A DNA stretch of 64,000 bases, taken from NCBI RefSeq assembly GCF_019974135.1, contig NZ_AP025017.1, forward strand, positions 1,488,001 to 1,552,000, read 5' to 3'. The stretch's first letter is position 1; each line of letters opens with the position of its first letter. Below the pieces are notes generated by a model, which had not been told where the DNA came from, ran no database searches, and saw only the letters and a list, made by a program, of their open reading frames with translations. The translations under genes were made by a program, and so were the position numbers. Origin of the DNA: Actinomyces capricornis. GTDB taxonomy: Bacteria > Actinomycetota > Actinomycetes > Actinomycetales > Actinomycetaceae. Below are positions 1 to 13,089 of the stretch, in pieces.

Positions 1-2
1 AG

Positions 3-257
3 CTCCGGGGGATGATCCGATCCTCACCGCTGCGCTCAGCCCAGGCCCCAGCTCTGGTCGACTTCGCCGTGGCCCATCCCTCCTTCACTGTGCGCAGGGT
101 GCAGGAGGCCCTCGGCCTGTCCTACGGCCGCGCCAACAGCCTGGTGGGCCAGCTGGTGGACCTGGGGGTCCTCCAACCGATCGACCCCGATGCCCATCCG
201 CGCCGCTTCACCGCCCCCCGCGTCCTCAGGGCCCTCCTGTCGGGAGGCCTGGGCTAG
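3..257 (+). CDS. C-terminal fragment of a Fic-type protein (winged-helix tail), cut by the window edge
   Basis: The frame is open back to the first bases of the window, so this is the 3' end of a longer gene. The visible 80-odd residues form one small winged-helix domain, with VRRVQEALGLSYGRANSLV as the helix-turn-helix and a closing RFTAPRVLRALL segment. This arrangement is typical of the C-terminal helix-turn-helix that follows the catalytic fold in many Fic (AMP-transferase) proteins. The catalytic HPFxxGN motif would lie outside the window, so the Fic assignment rests on the tail alone. Another DNA-binding protein with a terminal winged helix is possible. It is followed by about 220 bp without a gene and then the IS481-family element. 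Confidence 0.5.
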   Translation, partial: LRGMIRSSPLRSAQAPALVDFAVAHPSFTVRRVQEALGLSYGRANSLVGQLVDLGVLQPIDPDAHPRRFTAPRVLRALLSGGLG

Positions 258-478
258 TCGCGGCGCCTGTCGGCACGGGTGGGGAGCGCTACCCGTTCCC
301 CGCGCTCCTGTCCGGCCCTACGGTGATGGGATGGAATCTCCCCGGCAGCAGCGTCGCAGCGTTCTCCGCCTCCTCTACACCTCCCTCGCCCTGGCTCACC
401 CCGTGTGGGCCCCGGGGCGGGACTGAGGGCCGGCGGGCCGGGGCGGCCCGTGGTGCCCCGGCCGGGCCGGCTGCGGTG

Positions 479-1584
479 ACTAGTTGTACTTCCTCGGGAG
501 GTTGTGAACGGGGTGGGTGGTGAGTGAAGGCCTCCGGCAGGATGTGGGTTGACACACTCGCATCACTGACCGGAGGCCTTCATGACCCACGCTAACGCAC
601 CACTGACCCCTGAGGGGCGTCGTCGTCTTGCTGTCCTGGTGGTCGAGCAGGGATGGCCCGTGCGCCGGGCGGCTGAGCGCTTCCAGGTCTCGCCGGCCAC
701 CGCCAGCCGGTGGGTGGGCCGGTACCGGGCCGGCCAGCCCATGGAGGACCGCTCCGCCCGTCCCCACCACAGCCCAGGGCGGCTGGCAAGGCGCACTGAG
801 CGGCGCATCATCGCCTTGAGGTTCAACCGCCGGTGGGGGCCCCACCGCATCGCCTACCACCTGGGCCTGGCACGCTCCACAGTAGGGCGGGTCCTGGAGC
901 GCTACCGCATGCCCCGCCTGGCCGAGGTGGACCGGGCCACCGGGCTGGCGGTGCGCCGCCCTGCGCCGGTGCGTTACGAAAAGAGTGCCCCGGGCCAGTT
1001 GGTGCATGTCGATATCAAGAAGCTCGGCCGCATCCCCGACGGCGGGGGCTGGCGCGCTCACGGACGTGGCTCAGCGCCCGCCCTGGCCGCGGACCGCGCC
1101 AAGACCCGCACCCGCCGCCGGGGCGGCCCGGTCGGAGGCTACCGGTACATCCACCACGCGATAGACGACTACTCGCGTGTGGTCTACTCCGAGATCCTGG
1201 CCGACCAGACCCAGGAAAGTGCCGCGGGGTTCTTTCAGCGCGCCAAGGCGTTCTTCGAGGACCTGGGCATCACTGTCGGCGCTGTCATGACAGATAACGG
1301 GGCCTGCTACCGCTCACGGGCCTTTAACCAGGTCCTGTCCGCAGCCGGCATCAAGCACCGCTACACCCGTCCCTACCAGCCGCAGACCAACGGCAAGGTC
1401 GAGCGCTTCAACCGCACCCTGCAAGACGAGTGGGCCTACGCCCACACCTACACCAGCCAGACCCAGCGCGAGACCGCCTACCAGGCCTGGCTCCACCACT
1501 ACAATCACCACCGACCCCACACCGCCATCAACGGCCAAACCCCCGCCAGCCGCGTTCACAACCTCACAGGGAAGTACAACTAGT
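479..1584 (+). mobile_element. IS481-family insertion sequence (485-1578) with ACTAGT target duplication
   Basis: The ends read TGTACTTCC at 485 and GGAAGTACA at 1578. They form 26-bp terminal inverted repeats (485-510 and 1553-1578) that match at 23 positions. Both ends are flanked by ACTAGT (479-484 and 1579-1584), a 6-bp direct repeat that fits the NCTAGN target known for IS481. The element is 1094 bp with one transposase gene, and both repeats and the reading frame are intact, so it looks recent and possibly active. It landed directly in front of the gene starting at 1593. Confidence 0.93.
582..1583 (+). CDS. IS481-family DDE transposase
   Basis: A 333-residue transposase. The N-terminal helix-turn-helix (about residues 20-50, VRRAAERFQVSPATASRWV) should bind the terminal repeats. 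The integrase core has an acidic triad at D144 (VHVDIKK), D238 (MTDNGACY) and E274 (NGKVERFNRTL), with the 35-residue spacing between the last two expected of a DD35E enzyme. The usual PYQPQTNGKVERF box is present. No frameshift or internal stop is seen. The coding sequence runs straight through the right inverted repeat, and its TAG stop (1581-1583) lies in the target duplication rather than in the element. The start ATG sits about 70 bp inside the left repeat. Confidence 0.96.
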   Translation: MTHANAPLTPEGRRRLAVLVVEQGWPVRRAAERFQVSPATASRWVGRYRAGQPMEDRSARPHHSPGRLARRTERRIIALRFNRRWGPHRIAYHLGLARSTVGRVLERYRMPRLAEVDRATGLAVRRPAPVRYEKSAPGQLVHVDIKKLGRIPDGGGWRAHGRGSAPALAADRAKTRTRRRGGPVGGYRYIHHAIDDYSRVVYSEILADQTQESAAGFFQRAKAFFEDLGITVGAVMTDNGACYRSRAFNQVLSAAGIKHRYTRPYQPQTNGKVERFNRTLQDEWAYAHTYTSQTQRETAYQAWLHHYNHHRPHTAINGQTPASRVHNLTGKYN

Positions 1585-1592
1585 CTGGAGCC

Positions 1593-2393
1593 ATGAGCGA
1601 GTACCTGGCGGGTCCTGCGGGCAAGCATGCGGATCCGGGCCGCACGGCTGATGAGCGCGAGCACGTGCGCTTCGGCATCCCCTTCAACGGGGTGGTGCCC
1701 ATCTGGCACGACGACGCCACCATCACCTGGCACCGCCCCAGCGACGGCACCGATCTGGCCACCGTCCTGGGCATGGGCCTGGTGGAGACCGAGCCCGGCC
1801 CCACCGAGGTGCCCCAGGGGTGGGGCGAGCATGTGGAGACCGGGACCCTGGCCGAGGGCGGTCGCGTCCTGCTGCTCAAGGCGGCGACCCCGCAGGGCCG
1901 CCGGGCCATCAACGACCCCGGTGAGGGCGCCCCAGTGGTGCTCGATGAGCCCCTGGGCTTCGAGGAGGCCATGGAGGGCAACTTCGACCTCATCGGTTTC
2001 AGCATCCACATCGGCCGCCTCATGCTGCGGGCCGCCCGCGACGGCGGCATCCTCATTTTCACCCTGCGCGCCCCGCGCGACCCCGAGCCGCACCACCTGC
2101 TGTCCATTCCCGCCGACGTCGATGATGCCGGCGTCATGAGCTTCCACCTGGGCACGCTCCTGGAGATGGACAGCGGGGTGTGGCAGACCGCCACGCGCGC
2201 CGACGGCATGTCCCTGCTGGAGCTGAGGGTGCCCTACTCCGACCTGGTGGCCGACTTCGGCGAGGACGGGCAGGAGGGACTGGACGCGGACCGGGTGGTG
2301 GAGCTGGCCCAGCCCGCCGTCCAGTGCCTGCTCAAGCCCGGCTTCCCCTTCGCCCTGGGCAGCTCGATCCTGCTGCCGGAGCAGGGGCGCTGA
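1593..2393 (+). CDS. Protein of unknown function (266 aa) directly behind the IS element
   Basis: I do not recognise the family. The protein is acidic and soluble, without signal peptide or membrane segment. It has an N-terminal part rich in Trp/His/Asp (residues about 25-50), a Gly-rich middle, and a C-terminal alternation of short strands and helices ending in a hydrophobic FPFALGSSILLPEQGR. The reading frame is clean and codon use matches its neighbours. The ATG at 1593 is preceded by a close GGAG (1587-1590), tight at 2 nt, so the true start is somewhat uncertain. The IS ends only 14 bp upstream, so the original promoter and possibly leader codons have been displaced. Expression may now depend on read-through from the transposase. 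Confidence 0.6.
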   Translation: MSEYLAGPAGKHADPGRTADEREHVRFGIPFNGVVPIWHDDATITWHRPSDGTDLATVLGMGLVETEPGPTEVPQGWGEHVETGTLAEGGRVLLLKAATPQGRRAINDPGEGAPVVLDEPLGFEEAMEGNFDLIGFSIHIGRLMLRAARDGGILIFTLRAPRDPEPHHLLSIPADVDDAGVMSFHLGTLLEMDSGVWQTATRADGMSLLELRVPYSDLVADFGEDGQEGLDADRVVELAQPAVQCLLKPGFPFALGSSILLPEQGR

Positions 2394-2400
2394 CCCTCTC

Positions 2401-2474
2401 CCCGCTGGGTCATCCGTATTCCGCCCGGTGATACCGCCGGGTATGAGCGGGCGGAACGCGGCTCACCCAGCGGG
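2401..2474. terminator. Nested inverted repeat between convergent genes, probable bidirectional terminator
   Basis: Three nested stems share one axis: CCCGCTGGGT (2401-2410) with 2465-2474, TTCCGCCCG (2419-2427) with 2448-2456, and a short ATACC/GGTAT tip (2431-2444). All three are perfect. The structure sits between the rightward gene ending at 2393 and the leftward lacI ending at 2516, which suits termination from both sides. There is no T-run. Confidence 0.7.
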
Positions 2475-2515
2475 AATTGCCTGACCCCGCCACGTGCCCC
2501 GACGGACGTACCGGC

Positions 2516-3574
2516 TCAGCCAGGGCGGGGCGCGGGAGCGGTGCTGGCGCGGATGACCATCTCGGTGGGGATCACCACGCTCCTGGCGCCCTGCGGCCCG
2601 CCTGCGGCCACCTGCTCCAGGATGAGCTCGACCATCGCGCGGCCGTGCTGGCGGAAGTCCAGGCGCACGGTGGTCAGTGGGGGGAAGCTGAACTCGCCCA
2701 GCGCCAGGCCGTCGAAGCCGACGACGGAGACATCCTCGGGCACGCGCCGGCCCTGCTCGTGCATGGCCCGGATGAGGCCCAGTGCGATCTCGTCGTTGGC
2801 GCAGAGCACTGCGGAGACCTCGGGATCGCGGGCGAGGCGCAGGCCCGCCCGGTAGCCGGCGGCCGGGTCCCAATCGCCCGGCACGGGCTCAGGAGGGGCG
2901 ATGCCGGCCTCCTGGAGGCAGCGGGCCCACGTGGCCCGGCGGATGAGGGCCGACTGGGACCCCGGGGGGCCGGTGACGTGATGGATCGTGCGGTGCCCCA
3001 GGGCCAGGAGGTGGCCGACGGCGTCGCGCACGCCCTGGACCTGGTCGGCGGAGGCCGAGGGGTAGTGACCCACCAGGGCCGAGTCGGAGACCGCCACGGG
3101 CATGCTGGGAGGCAGTGACAGATGCGCGGGCCCGGCCTGCCCTGACTGCACCACCACCAGGCCGTCGATGGCCTGATGCGTCAAGCGGTACGTGGCCCGG
3201 CTCAGGTCCTCCGACTCGGGATGCGCCACCTGGGCGAGGCTGACGGAGTAGTCGGCCGCGGAGGCGGCCTCCAGGACGCCCGCGGTGGTCAGCGCCTCGC
3301 CGGTTCGCTGGATCTGCTGGGTCAGGACCCCGATGGTCCTGAAGGAGCCGCGCCGCAGGGCCTGGGCGGCACGGTTGGGGGAGTAGCCCAGCTGGTTCAT
3401 CGCCTGCAGGACCCTCTCGCGCGTCTCGGGCCTCACATTCGTGGCCCCGGAGGACACGCGCGAGACGGTCTGGGAGGACACGCCCGCTAGGCGGGCGACG
3501 TCGGCCAGTGACGGGGCGCCCGCTGCTGCCGGCCCCCGTGGGCCCCCGCGCCGCGCCTCCCCTCCCGTTGCCAT
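2516..3574 (-). CDS. LacI-family transcriptional repressor of the lactose operon
   Basis: A 352-residue LacI/GalR regulator. The N-terminal helix-turn-helix is PSLADVARLAGVSSQTVSRV, followed by the hinge region ending YSPNRAAQALRRG. The rest is a periplasmic-binding-protein-like sugar-sensing domain (FRTIGVLTQ onward, with CANDEIALGLIRAM and VSVVGFDG). The frame is open further upstream to 3667, but that extension would run through the operator half-sites, so the ATG at 3574 (MATGGEAR) is preferred; no clear Shine-Dalgarno is visible. It is divergent from lacZ across about 170 bp that hold two related operators. By family knowledge it releases DNA when it binds a sugar, and by position it controls lacZ and the symporter. 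The exact inducer cannot be read from sequence. Confidence 0.9.
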   Translation of the reverse strand: MATGGEARRGGPRGPAAAGAPSLADVARLAGVSSQTVSRVSSGATNVRPETRERVLQAMNQLGYSPNRAAQALRRGSFRTIGVLTQQIQRTGEALTTAGVLEAASAADYSVSLAQVAHPESEDLSRATYRLTHQAIDGLVVVQSGQAGPAHLSLPPSMPVAVSDSALVGHYPSASADQVQGVRDAVGHLLALGHRTIHHVTGPPGSQSALIRRATWARCLQEAGIAPPEPVPGDWDPAAGYRAGLRLARDPEVSAVLCANDEIALGLIRAMHEQGRRVPEDVSVVGFDGLALGEFSFPPLTTVRLDFRQHGRAMVELILEQVAAGGPQGARSVVIPTEMVIRASTAPAPRPG

Positions 3575-3619
3575 GCCGGGAAGGCTACCAGGCCCACCGG
3601 CAGACTCGGAGAAGCGCTG

Positions 3620-3634
3620 TAATGACGTTAACAT
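3620..3634. promoter_or_regulatory. Second, imperfect LacI-type operator
   Basis: Read on the minus strand this site gives ATGTTAACGTCATT, close to the perfect palindrome at 3685-3700 (ATGTT.ACGTCA shared). It lies about 65 bp away, nearer the lacI start, a spacing that could serve autoregulation or looping. Confidence 0.55.
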
Positions 3635-3660
3635 AAACCGGATTACCTGTGGAGAAAGCC

Positions 3661-3684
3661 TTGTCAAGGCTAGAAGTCATCGTT

Positions 3685-3689
<5 letters not shown>
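3661..3689 (+). promoter_or_regulatory. lacZ promoter
   Basis: TTGTCA (3661-3666) and TATGTT (3684-3689) are separated by 17 bp, a good sigma-70 type arrangement. The -10 is overlapped by the palindrome at 3685-3700, so bound repressor would block polymerase. A GGAG at 3735-3738 precedes the lacZ ATG by 7 nt. Confidence 0.65.
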
Positions 3690-8225
<4,536 letters not shown>

Positions 8226-8254
8226 GGCGGTGGGCTGACTCGATGGGCTCGGGG

Positions 8255-10474
8255 CTATGCCCCGGCGCGCTCGAAGCGGACCGCCTCGAAGGAGCCATCC
8301 GTGCCTGCGGTGAGAACCATCCACACCGTGTAGGAGATGGCGCCGCTGGCATCCTGGGTGGGGTGGAGCCAGGGCAGTGCGGGATCCTCCGAGCTCACGG
8401 CGCAGATGATCTCCCCGGGTTGGACGCCCGTGGCCGCAACAGTGCCCTGCCCCACCGTGATGGTGCCCGGGCCGGCCAGCGAGCAGCCGGTGACGGTGCC
8501 GCCCTTGGGGAACTGCATGGTGCGCAGGGTGAACTGGCCCTCGGCCGCTGGGTTGGTGACCTGCTGGTTGAGGGCGCCGAGCAGCTTGTCATCGGCGTGC
8601 TGACTGGCCGTGGTGTAGTCCTGGGCAGCGATGGCGTCGTAGAAGGCCTGGACGTCGGGCAGGGGTGGGATGCGCAGACCGCCCGCGGGGGTGTCATAGA
8701 GCACATCCACCACATCCATGCCGGAGCCGTTCCACTGGGCGGTGGCCGTGGCGGTGGCACTGCCGGCGCAGGCCTGGCAGTCCTGGTCTCCGGCCATCTG
8801 GATGCCCGGCACGTGGAAGAACACCGTTGAGCCCACCGCGTGGAGGCTCTCGATGAGCAGGTTGGGCGTGTGGCCGATCGCGTCGAGCTGGCCGCTGGGC
8901 AGGGAGCCCATGTAGGAGCTGTCCTGGCCGTAGGCGGCCACGGTGCTGCGAGCGGTGTTCCCCCCACCGTTGCAGGACAGCGTGGCCAGTGCCACCGGTT
9001 TGCCGGCGATGGTCGTCGGGGTCACCGAGGTGATCGTGACCGAGGCGGGGGCGCCGAGCGCCTCGGCCTCCCCGGTGGCCTCGGCGGTGGCGACACCGCC
9101 CACGAACGTCGCGGAGCTGGTGGTGCCCTCGGGGCTGGGTGTGCCCACGGGCGCGCAGTCGGCGGGGATGTCCAGGGTGGCCTCCCCCAGGGTGTCCAGG
9201 CCCGGTGCGGCAACGGGGGCGGAGGGTGCGATGTCGTCGGCCCGGGGCAGGCCCTCCTGCGGCGAGAGCAGCGCGACCTGCCCATTGTTGGCGATGAGGA
9301 TCCTGTCCTTGCTGGGCAGCCAGGAGGTGACGGGGGTGGTGATCTGCCAGGTCTGCGTGCCATCGGCGATGCTGGTGGCCACCACGCCGTCGGACTGGGC
9401 CATGATGAGCGTGCCGCCCATCACCAGCCAGGAGGGCTCGTCCTGACCGCCGAGCCCGTTGAGGCCCGCGGCGCCCTCCGGCAGTGGGCGGCTCCACAGG
9501 AGCTCCTTGCCCTTGACGGCGGCCAGGGTGGTGCCGTCGCTGATCACCCAGGCCGCCTGCGATCCGGGGATCCGGAAGGCCCCCACGCGCCGGGCCACCT
9601 TGGCCTGGGCCGCCCATGTGGGCGCCAGCGGGTCGAGGGTCAGGCCCGCGATGGCGGTGCCGTCGGAGGTCGTCACCGCTCCCGAGGGACTGATGATGGG
9701 CGCCTCATCCGAGGAGGTCTCGCCCAGGCGCACCGAGGGGGCGGCCTCGTCGCCGGAGGGTGTGCTCGGGGCCGCGGGCGGGGGCTTGGTGACGTCGGCG
9801 TCGTCCTCGGCAGCGGCGGTGGGCGGAGGTGTGGTCAGGGGCGGTGGATCGGTGTAGGCCCCGGTGCCGAGGTCCAGCTGCACCTGTGCGCCGCAGTCGA
9901 GGACACCGCTGCTGGCGGTGCAGTTCAGGTCCGCCCCGGTCAGCTCATCGGGCAGGGGCGTGACCCACTGGGGCAGGGTCGTGGTCGATGAGCCGCCCAG
10001 CGCGACGAGGGCCTCGCCATGGTCGTGCGCCACCCGCATGATGCTGCGGCCCCCGGCGGAGAGCACCGTGCGGCCCGAGGAGGTGAAGGCCACCGGTTCG
10101 GGCCCGCTCAGGGTGGAGAGGTCGATGCTGGCGGCCAGGCCCGGCTCATGGCGGTAGTCCTGGGCGTCGGCCCAGCGGGTGAAGATCCACCCGCCGCCCA
10201 GGACCAGGGCCACGATGGTCAGGACGACGCCGCCGCCCACGAGTGCCTTGCGCCTGCCGCTGCGCTTTCTTCTGCGCGCCGGTGGGAGATTGCCGGGGCG
10301 TATCCGGGGGGCGGGACGCCTGGGGCGGGCGGGCTGGACCTGTCCCAGTGCCGAGGGTGCCGGGGGAAGGGTCCCGGCGCCGTCCTGCGCAGTGCCGCCG
10401 GGGGATGCGGCCGGCGAGGACCCGGGGTCCTTGGGCGAGGGGCTGGATGGTGGCGGCGCGAAGATGGGAGTCAT
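8255..10474 (-). CDS. Membrane-anchored protein with extracytoplasmic propeller-like domain, function unknown
   Basis: A 739-residue protein. Residues 1-75 are Pro/Ser-rich and end in a strongly basic stretch (RRRKRSGRRK). One membrane helix follows at about 76-98 (VGGGVVLTIVALVLGGGWIF). The remainder should lie outside the cell. Its middle has repeated short beta segments with the pattern W...DG..(A/V)AV, as in PQQ-type beta-propellers (for example AAWVISDGTTLAAVKGKELLW). Cys pairs such as CQAC and a C-terminal VTGCSL suggest disulphides, and a Pro/Thr-rich linker sits near residues 215-265. No catalytic motif is evident. It is convergent with the lac operon and divergent from efeU. Similar proteins occur in actinomycetes as uncharacterised PQQ-binding-like proteins; that is the most that can be said. 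Confidence 0.7.
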   Translation of the reverse strand: MTPIFAPPPSSPSPKDPGSSPAASPGGTAQDGAGTLPPAPSALGQVQPARPRRPAPRIRPGNLPPARRRKRSGRRKALVGGGVVLTIVALVLGGGWIFTRWADAQDYRHEPGLAASIDLSTLSGPEPVAFTSSGRTVLSAGGRSIMRVAHDHGEALVALGGSSTTTLPQWVTPLPDELTGADLNCTASSGVLDCGAQVQLDLGTGAYTDPPPLTTPPPTAAAEDDADVTKPPPAAPSTPSGDEAAPSVRLGETSSDEAPIISPSGAVTTSDGTAIAGLTLDPLAPTWAAQAKVARRVGAFRIPGSQAAWVISDGTTLAAVKGKELLWSRPLPEGAAGLNGLGGQDEPSWLVMGGTLIMAQSDGVVATSIADGTQTWQITTPVTSWLPSKDRILIANNGQVALLSPQEGLPRADDIAPSAPVAAPGLDTLGEATLDIPADCAPVGTPSPEGTTSSATFVGGVATAEATGEAEALGAPASVTITSVTPTTIAGKPVALATLSCNGGGNTARSTVAAYGQDSSYMGSLPSGQLDAIGHTPNLLIESLHAVGSTVFFHVPGIQMAGDQDCQACAGSATATATAQWNGSGMDVVDVLYDTPAGGLRIPPLPDVQAFYDAIAAQDYTTASQHADDKLLGALNQQVTNPAAEGQFTLRTMQFPKGGTVTGCSLAGPGTITVGQGTVAATGVQPGEIICAVSSEDPALPWLHPTQDASGAISYTVWMVLTAGTDGSFEAVRFERAGA

Positions 10475-10626
10475 GTCGATGCGGGCCTATGCGGAGTCGG
10501 TTGGCCGGTCCATGGATGCATGAAGAGTCTCACGGTTATTGATGCGTGACCACTCCGCTGGAATGACGCTCCGCAGGCGGCGCCCCGGCGGCCTTACTCC
10601 GGGGCCGCTTGTTGGCGCCCGCTAGA

Positions 10627-10645
10627 ATAGGCTAGCCTTGCCTTG
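10627..10645 (+). promoter_or_regulatory. DtxR/IdeR-type iron box in front of efeUOB
   Basis: The 19-bp stretch beginning ATAGGCTAGCCTTGCC matches about 14 positions of the known DtxR/IdeR consensus TWAGGTTAGSCTAACCTWA. It lies 34 bp upstream of the efeU start, a usual place for iron-dependent repression of an iron importer. Confidence 0.7.
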
Positions 10646-10678
10646 CTCGTAACTGTTCGGATATGACATGGAGGCCGG

Positions 10679-11626
10679 GTGTTCCTCGCCAACCTGCTCA
10701 TCGCCCTACGAGAAGGCCTGGAGGCCGCCCTCGTCGTCAGCATCCTGGTGGCCTACCTGGTCAAGACGGGCCGTCGCGATGTGCTGCCCAAGCTGTGGAT
10801 CGGTGTCGGGCTGGCGGCCCTCATCCCCCTGAGCGTGGGGGCGGTCCTGACCTGGGGGCCCAAGACCCTGACCTTCCAGGCCCAGGAGATCCTCGGCGGC
10901 ACCCTGTCCTTCATCGCCGTGGGCATGGTCACCTGGATGATCTTCTGGATGGGCCGCAATGCCCGGGAGATGAAGCAGGGGCTGGAGTCCTCGCTGTCCA
11001 GGAGCCTGGCCGAGCACTCCTCGGGCTGGGGGGTGGTGTGGATCGCCATCATCGCCGTCGGGCGCGAAGGGGTCGAGACCGCCCTGTTCGTGTGGGCCAC
11101 GGTGCGCTCCAGCATCGAGACCTCCACCATCCAGACCACCCTGGGGGTGGTCACCGGGCTCGCCCTGGGCATCGTGCTGGGCTATCTCATCTACCAGGGC
11201 GCGGTGCGCATCAACTTCCACCTGTTCTTCGCCGTCACCGGGTACTTCCTGGTGGTCGTCGCCGCGGGGATCGTCGCCTACGGCGTCGGCGACTTCCAGG
11301 AGGCCGGCGTCCTGCCGGGCATCATGAACCACGCCTGGGACCTCTCCGCCCACCTGCCCCCGCCGAGCTCCCCCCTGTACTGGCTCTACGTGGTCCTCAA
11401 CGCCATGTTCCAGGTCAACCTCCAGCCCACCGTCCTCCAGGTGGCGGGCTGGGTGGCCTACATCGTCCCCGTCCTCATCATGCTGACCCTCCAGATCCGC
11501 GGCACCCGGCCCCCGCGGCGCACCGTGACGGCGGGACCCGCAGACCAGGAGCGCCCCGCCCCCGAGGCCGAGCGGGCCGGTGCCCCCGCGCCCGCCGAGC
11601 ACTCCGACCAGGCCGCCTCCACCTGA
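10679..11626 (+). CDS. efeU: FTR1-family high-affinity iron permease EfeU
   Basis: A 315-residue membrane protein with seven predicted helices. It carries the two iron-binding REXXE motifs of the FTR1/EfeU family: R11-E15 (REGLE) in helix 1 and R129-E133 (REGVE) in helix 4. It transports iron across the cytoplasmic membrane together with EfeO and EfeB. A hydrophilic Ala/Pro/Glu-rich tail follows the last helix. The start is GTG with GGAGG at 10670-10674 just ahead. It is first in a three-gene rightward operon (efeU-efeO-efeB) whose promoter region carries a DtxR/IdeR-type box, so expression should rise on iron starvation. Confidence 0.95.
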   Translation: MFLANLLIALREGLEAALVVSILVAYLVKTGRRDVLPKLWIGVGLAALIPLSVGAVLTWGPKTLTFQAQEILGGTLSFIAVGMVTWMIFWMGRNAREMKQGLESSLSRSLAEHSSGWGVVWIAIIAVGREGVETALFVWATVRSSIETSTIQTTLGVVTGLALGIVLGYLIYQGAVRINFHLFFAVTGYFLVVVAAGIVAYGVGDFQEAGVLPGIMNHAWDLSAHLPPPSSPLYWLYVVLNAMFQVNLQPTVLQVAGWVAYIVPVLIMLTLQIRGTRPPRRTVTAGPADQERPAPEAERAGAPAPAEHSDQAAST

Positions 11627-11728
11627 GCCGCAGGCAGGGCACCCCCGGCCCGCCAGCACTCACCCTCCGCCTGCCCCTTGGACCTCCCCGCAACACCCCT
11701 CATCCACCTCTCACCGAAGGAAGACACG

Positions 11729-13060
11729 ATGATGATCCCGAGCATCAAGCGCCGCAGCCTGCTCACCCTGCTCCCGCTCACCGCCCTGGGGCTGGCCGCC
11801 TGCGCCGACAACCCCAGGAACTCCACCGGCTCGGGGGCCTCGGCCTCCGCCTCAGCCCAGGCCGTCACGGTCACCATCACCGACGACGGCTGCGAGATCT
11901 CCCCGGTCTCCTTCCCCGCCGGCCTGGTCACCTTCACCATCACCAACCAGGGCACCGTCCCCAACGAGTTCGAGGTCCTCACCGACGACAAGCTCCAGAT
12001 CGTCTCCGAGCAGGAGAGCATCGGCCCCGGCACCACCGCCACACTGACCACCGCCCTGAAGGAGGGCACCTACTACGGCGCCTCCAAGCCCAATATGGTC
12101 GGCGAGCTCAAGGGCGTCACCGAGCTGACCATCACCCCCGGCCAGGAGATCGCCGTCAGCGACGACATCGCCAAGCTGGAGGAGGAGGCCGTCAAGAACT
12201 ACACGGCCTACGTGCGCGACCAGGTGGGCCAGCTGCTCACCGCCACCCAGGAGTTCGTCGAGGCCTACCTCTCCGGCGATGTCGAGAAGGCCAAGACCCT
12301 CTACCCCCTGGCCCGCCAGTACTACGAGCGCATCGAGCCCACCGCCGAGGCCTTCGGCATCGAGGAGGCCGGCGACCTCGACGCCGCCCTGGACCTGCGC
12401 ATCCAGGACCTGGCGGACGACGCCGGTAAGCCCGTGACCGACGCCAGCGTCATCGAGGGCTGGACCGGCTGGCACCGCATCGAGGCCGACCTGTGGATCA
12501 CGGAGGCCTCCAGCACCTTCAAGTTCGCCGACGACGCGGCGCGCAAGAAGATCGCCGACCAGCTCAACACCGACACCCAGTCCCTCTACGACCTGGTCTA
12601 CGGCAACATCAAGGGCGCCGGCGGCAAGGACTTCGCGCTGGAGCTGACCGACGTGGCCACCGGCGCCTCCACCCTCATGGAGGAGGTGGCCCTGACCAAG
12701 ATCGTGGGCGAGGAGGAGACCTTCTCCCACACCGACCTCTACGACTTCAAGGCGAACGTGGAGGGCGCCCAGGTGGCCTTCGGCAACGTCAAGGACATCG
12801 TGGTTCAGAACGACCCGGATCTCGCCGACACGATCGAGAAGCAGTTCAAGGCCGTCGAGGACCTCCTCGCACCCCACGAGTCCAAGAGCTCCGAGGGCCA
12901 GGTCACCTACGTGGACTACTCCGCGATCGCCGCCGTCCAGAAGGACGCCGGGGAGAAGCCCGCCGACACCGACTACACCGATGTGCAGCGCAAGTTCTCC
13001 GACGCCGTCAACGCCCTGAGCGAGTCGCTCTCGCAGGTGGCCAGCAAGGTCCTGCACTGA
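11729..13060 (+). CDS. efeO: Iron-uptake lipoprotein EfeO (cupredoxin + M75 domains)
   Basis: A 443-residue exported lipoprotein. The signal peptide MMIPSIKRRSLLTLLPLTAL ends in the lipobox LAAC, so the mature protein is anchored by its Cys. A cupredoxin-like domain follows (about residues 45-140, VTVTITDDGCEISPVSFPAG). Then comes the M75 (EfeO/imelysin-like) helical domain with WHRIEADLW and an HxxE-like metal site. It captures iron outside the membrane for EfeU. The ATG at 11729 has GAAGGAAG 5 nt upstream; an earlier in-frame ATG at 11678 would put 17 polar residues before the signal peptide and is rejected. About 100 bp separate it from efeU, and efeB follows after 29 bp. Confidence 0.94.
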   Translation: MMIPSIKRRSLLTLLPLTALGLAACADNPRNSTGSGASASASAQAVTVTITDDGCEISPVSFPAGLVTFTITNQGTVPNEFEVLTDDKLQIVSEQESIGPGTTATLTTALKEGTYYGASKPNMVGELKGVTELTITPGQEIAVSDDIAKLEEEAVKNYTAYVRDQVGQLLTATQEFVEAYLSGDVEKAKTLYPLARQYYERIEPTAEAFGIEEAGDLDAALDLRIQDLADDAGKPVTDASVIEGWTGWHRIEADLWITEASSTFKFADDAARKKIADQLNTDTQSLYDLVYGNIKGAGGKDFALELTDVATGASTLMEEVALTKIVGEEETFSHTDLYDFKANVEGAQVAFGNVKDIVVQNDPDLADTIEKQFKAVEDLLAPHESKSSEGQVTYVDYSAIAAVQKDAGEKPADTDYTDVQRKFSDAVNALSESLSQVASKVLH

Positions 13061-13089
13061 GGCCGGCGGTGAGCGGGAAGGAGGAGGAC

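Noticed and set aside
258..478. A gene between the Fic-like fragment and the IS element
   Set aside because: Open frames here have no ribosome-binding site and odd composition, and none continues past the IS as a disrupted gene would.
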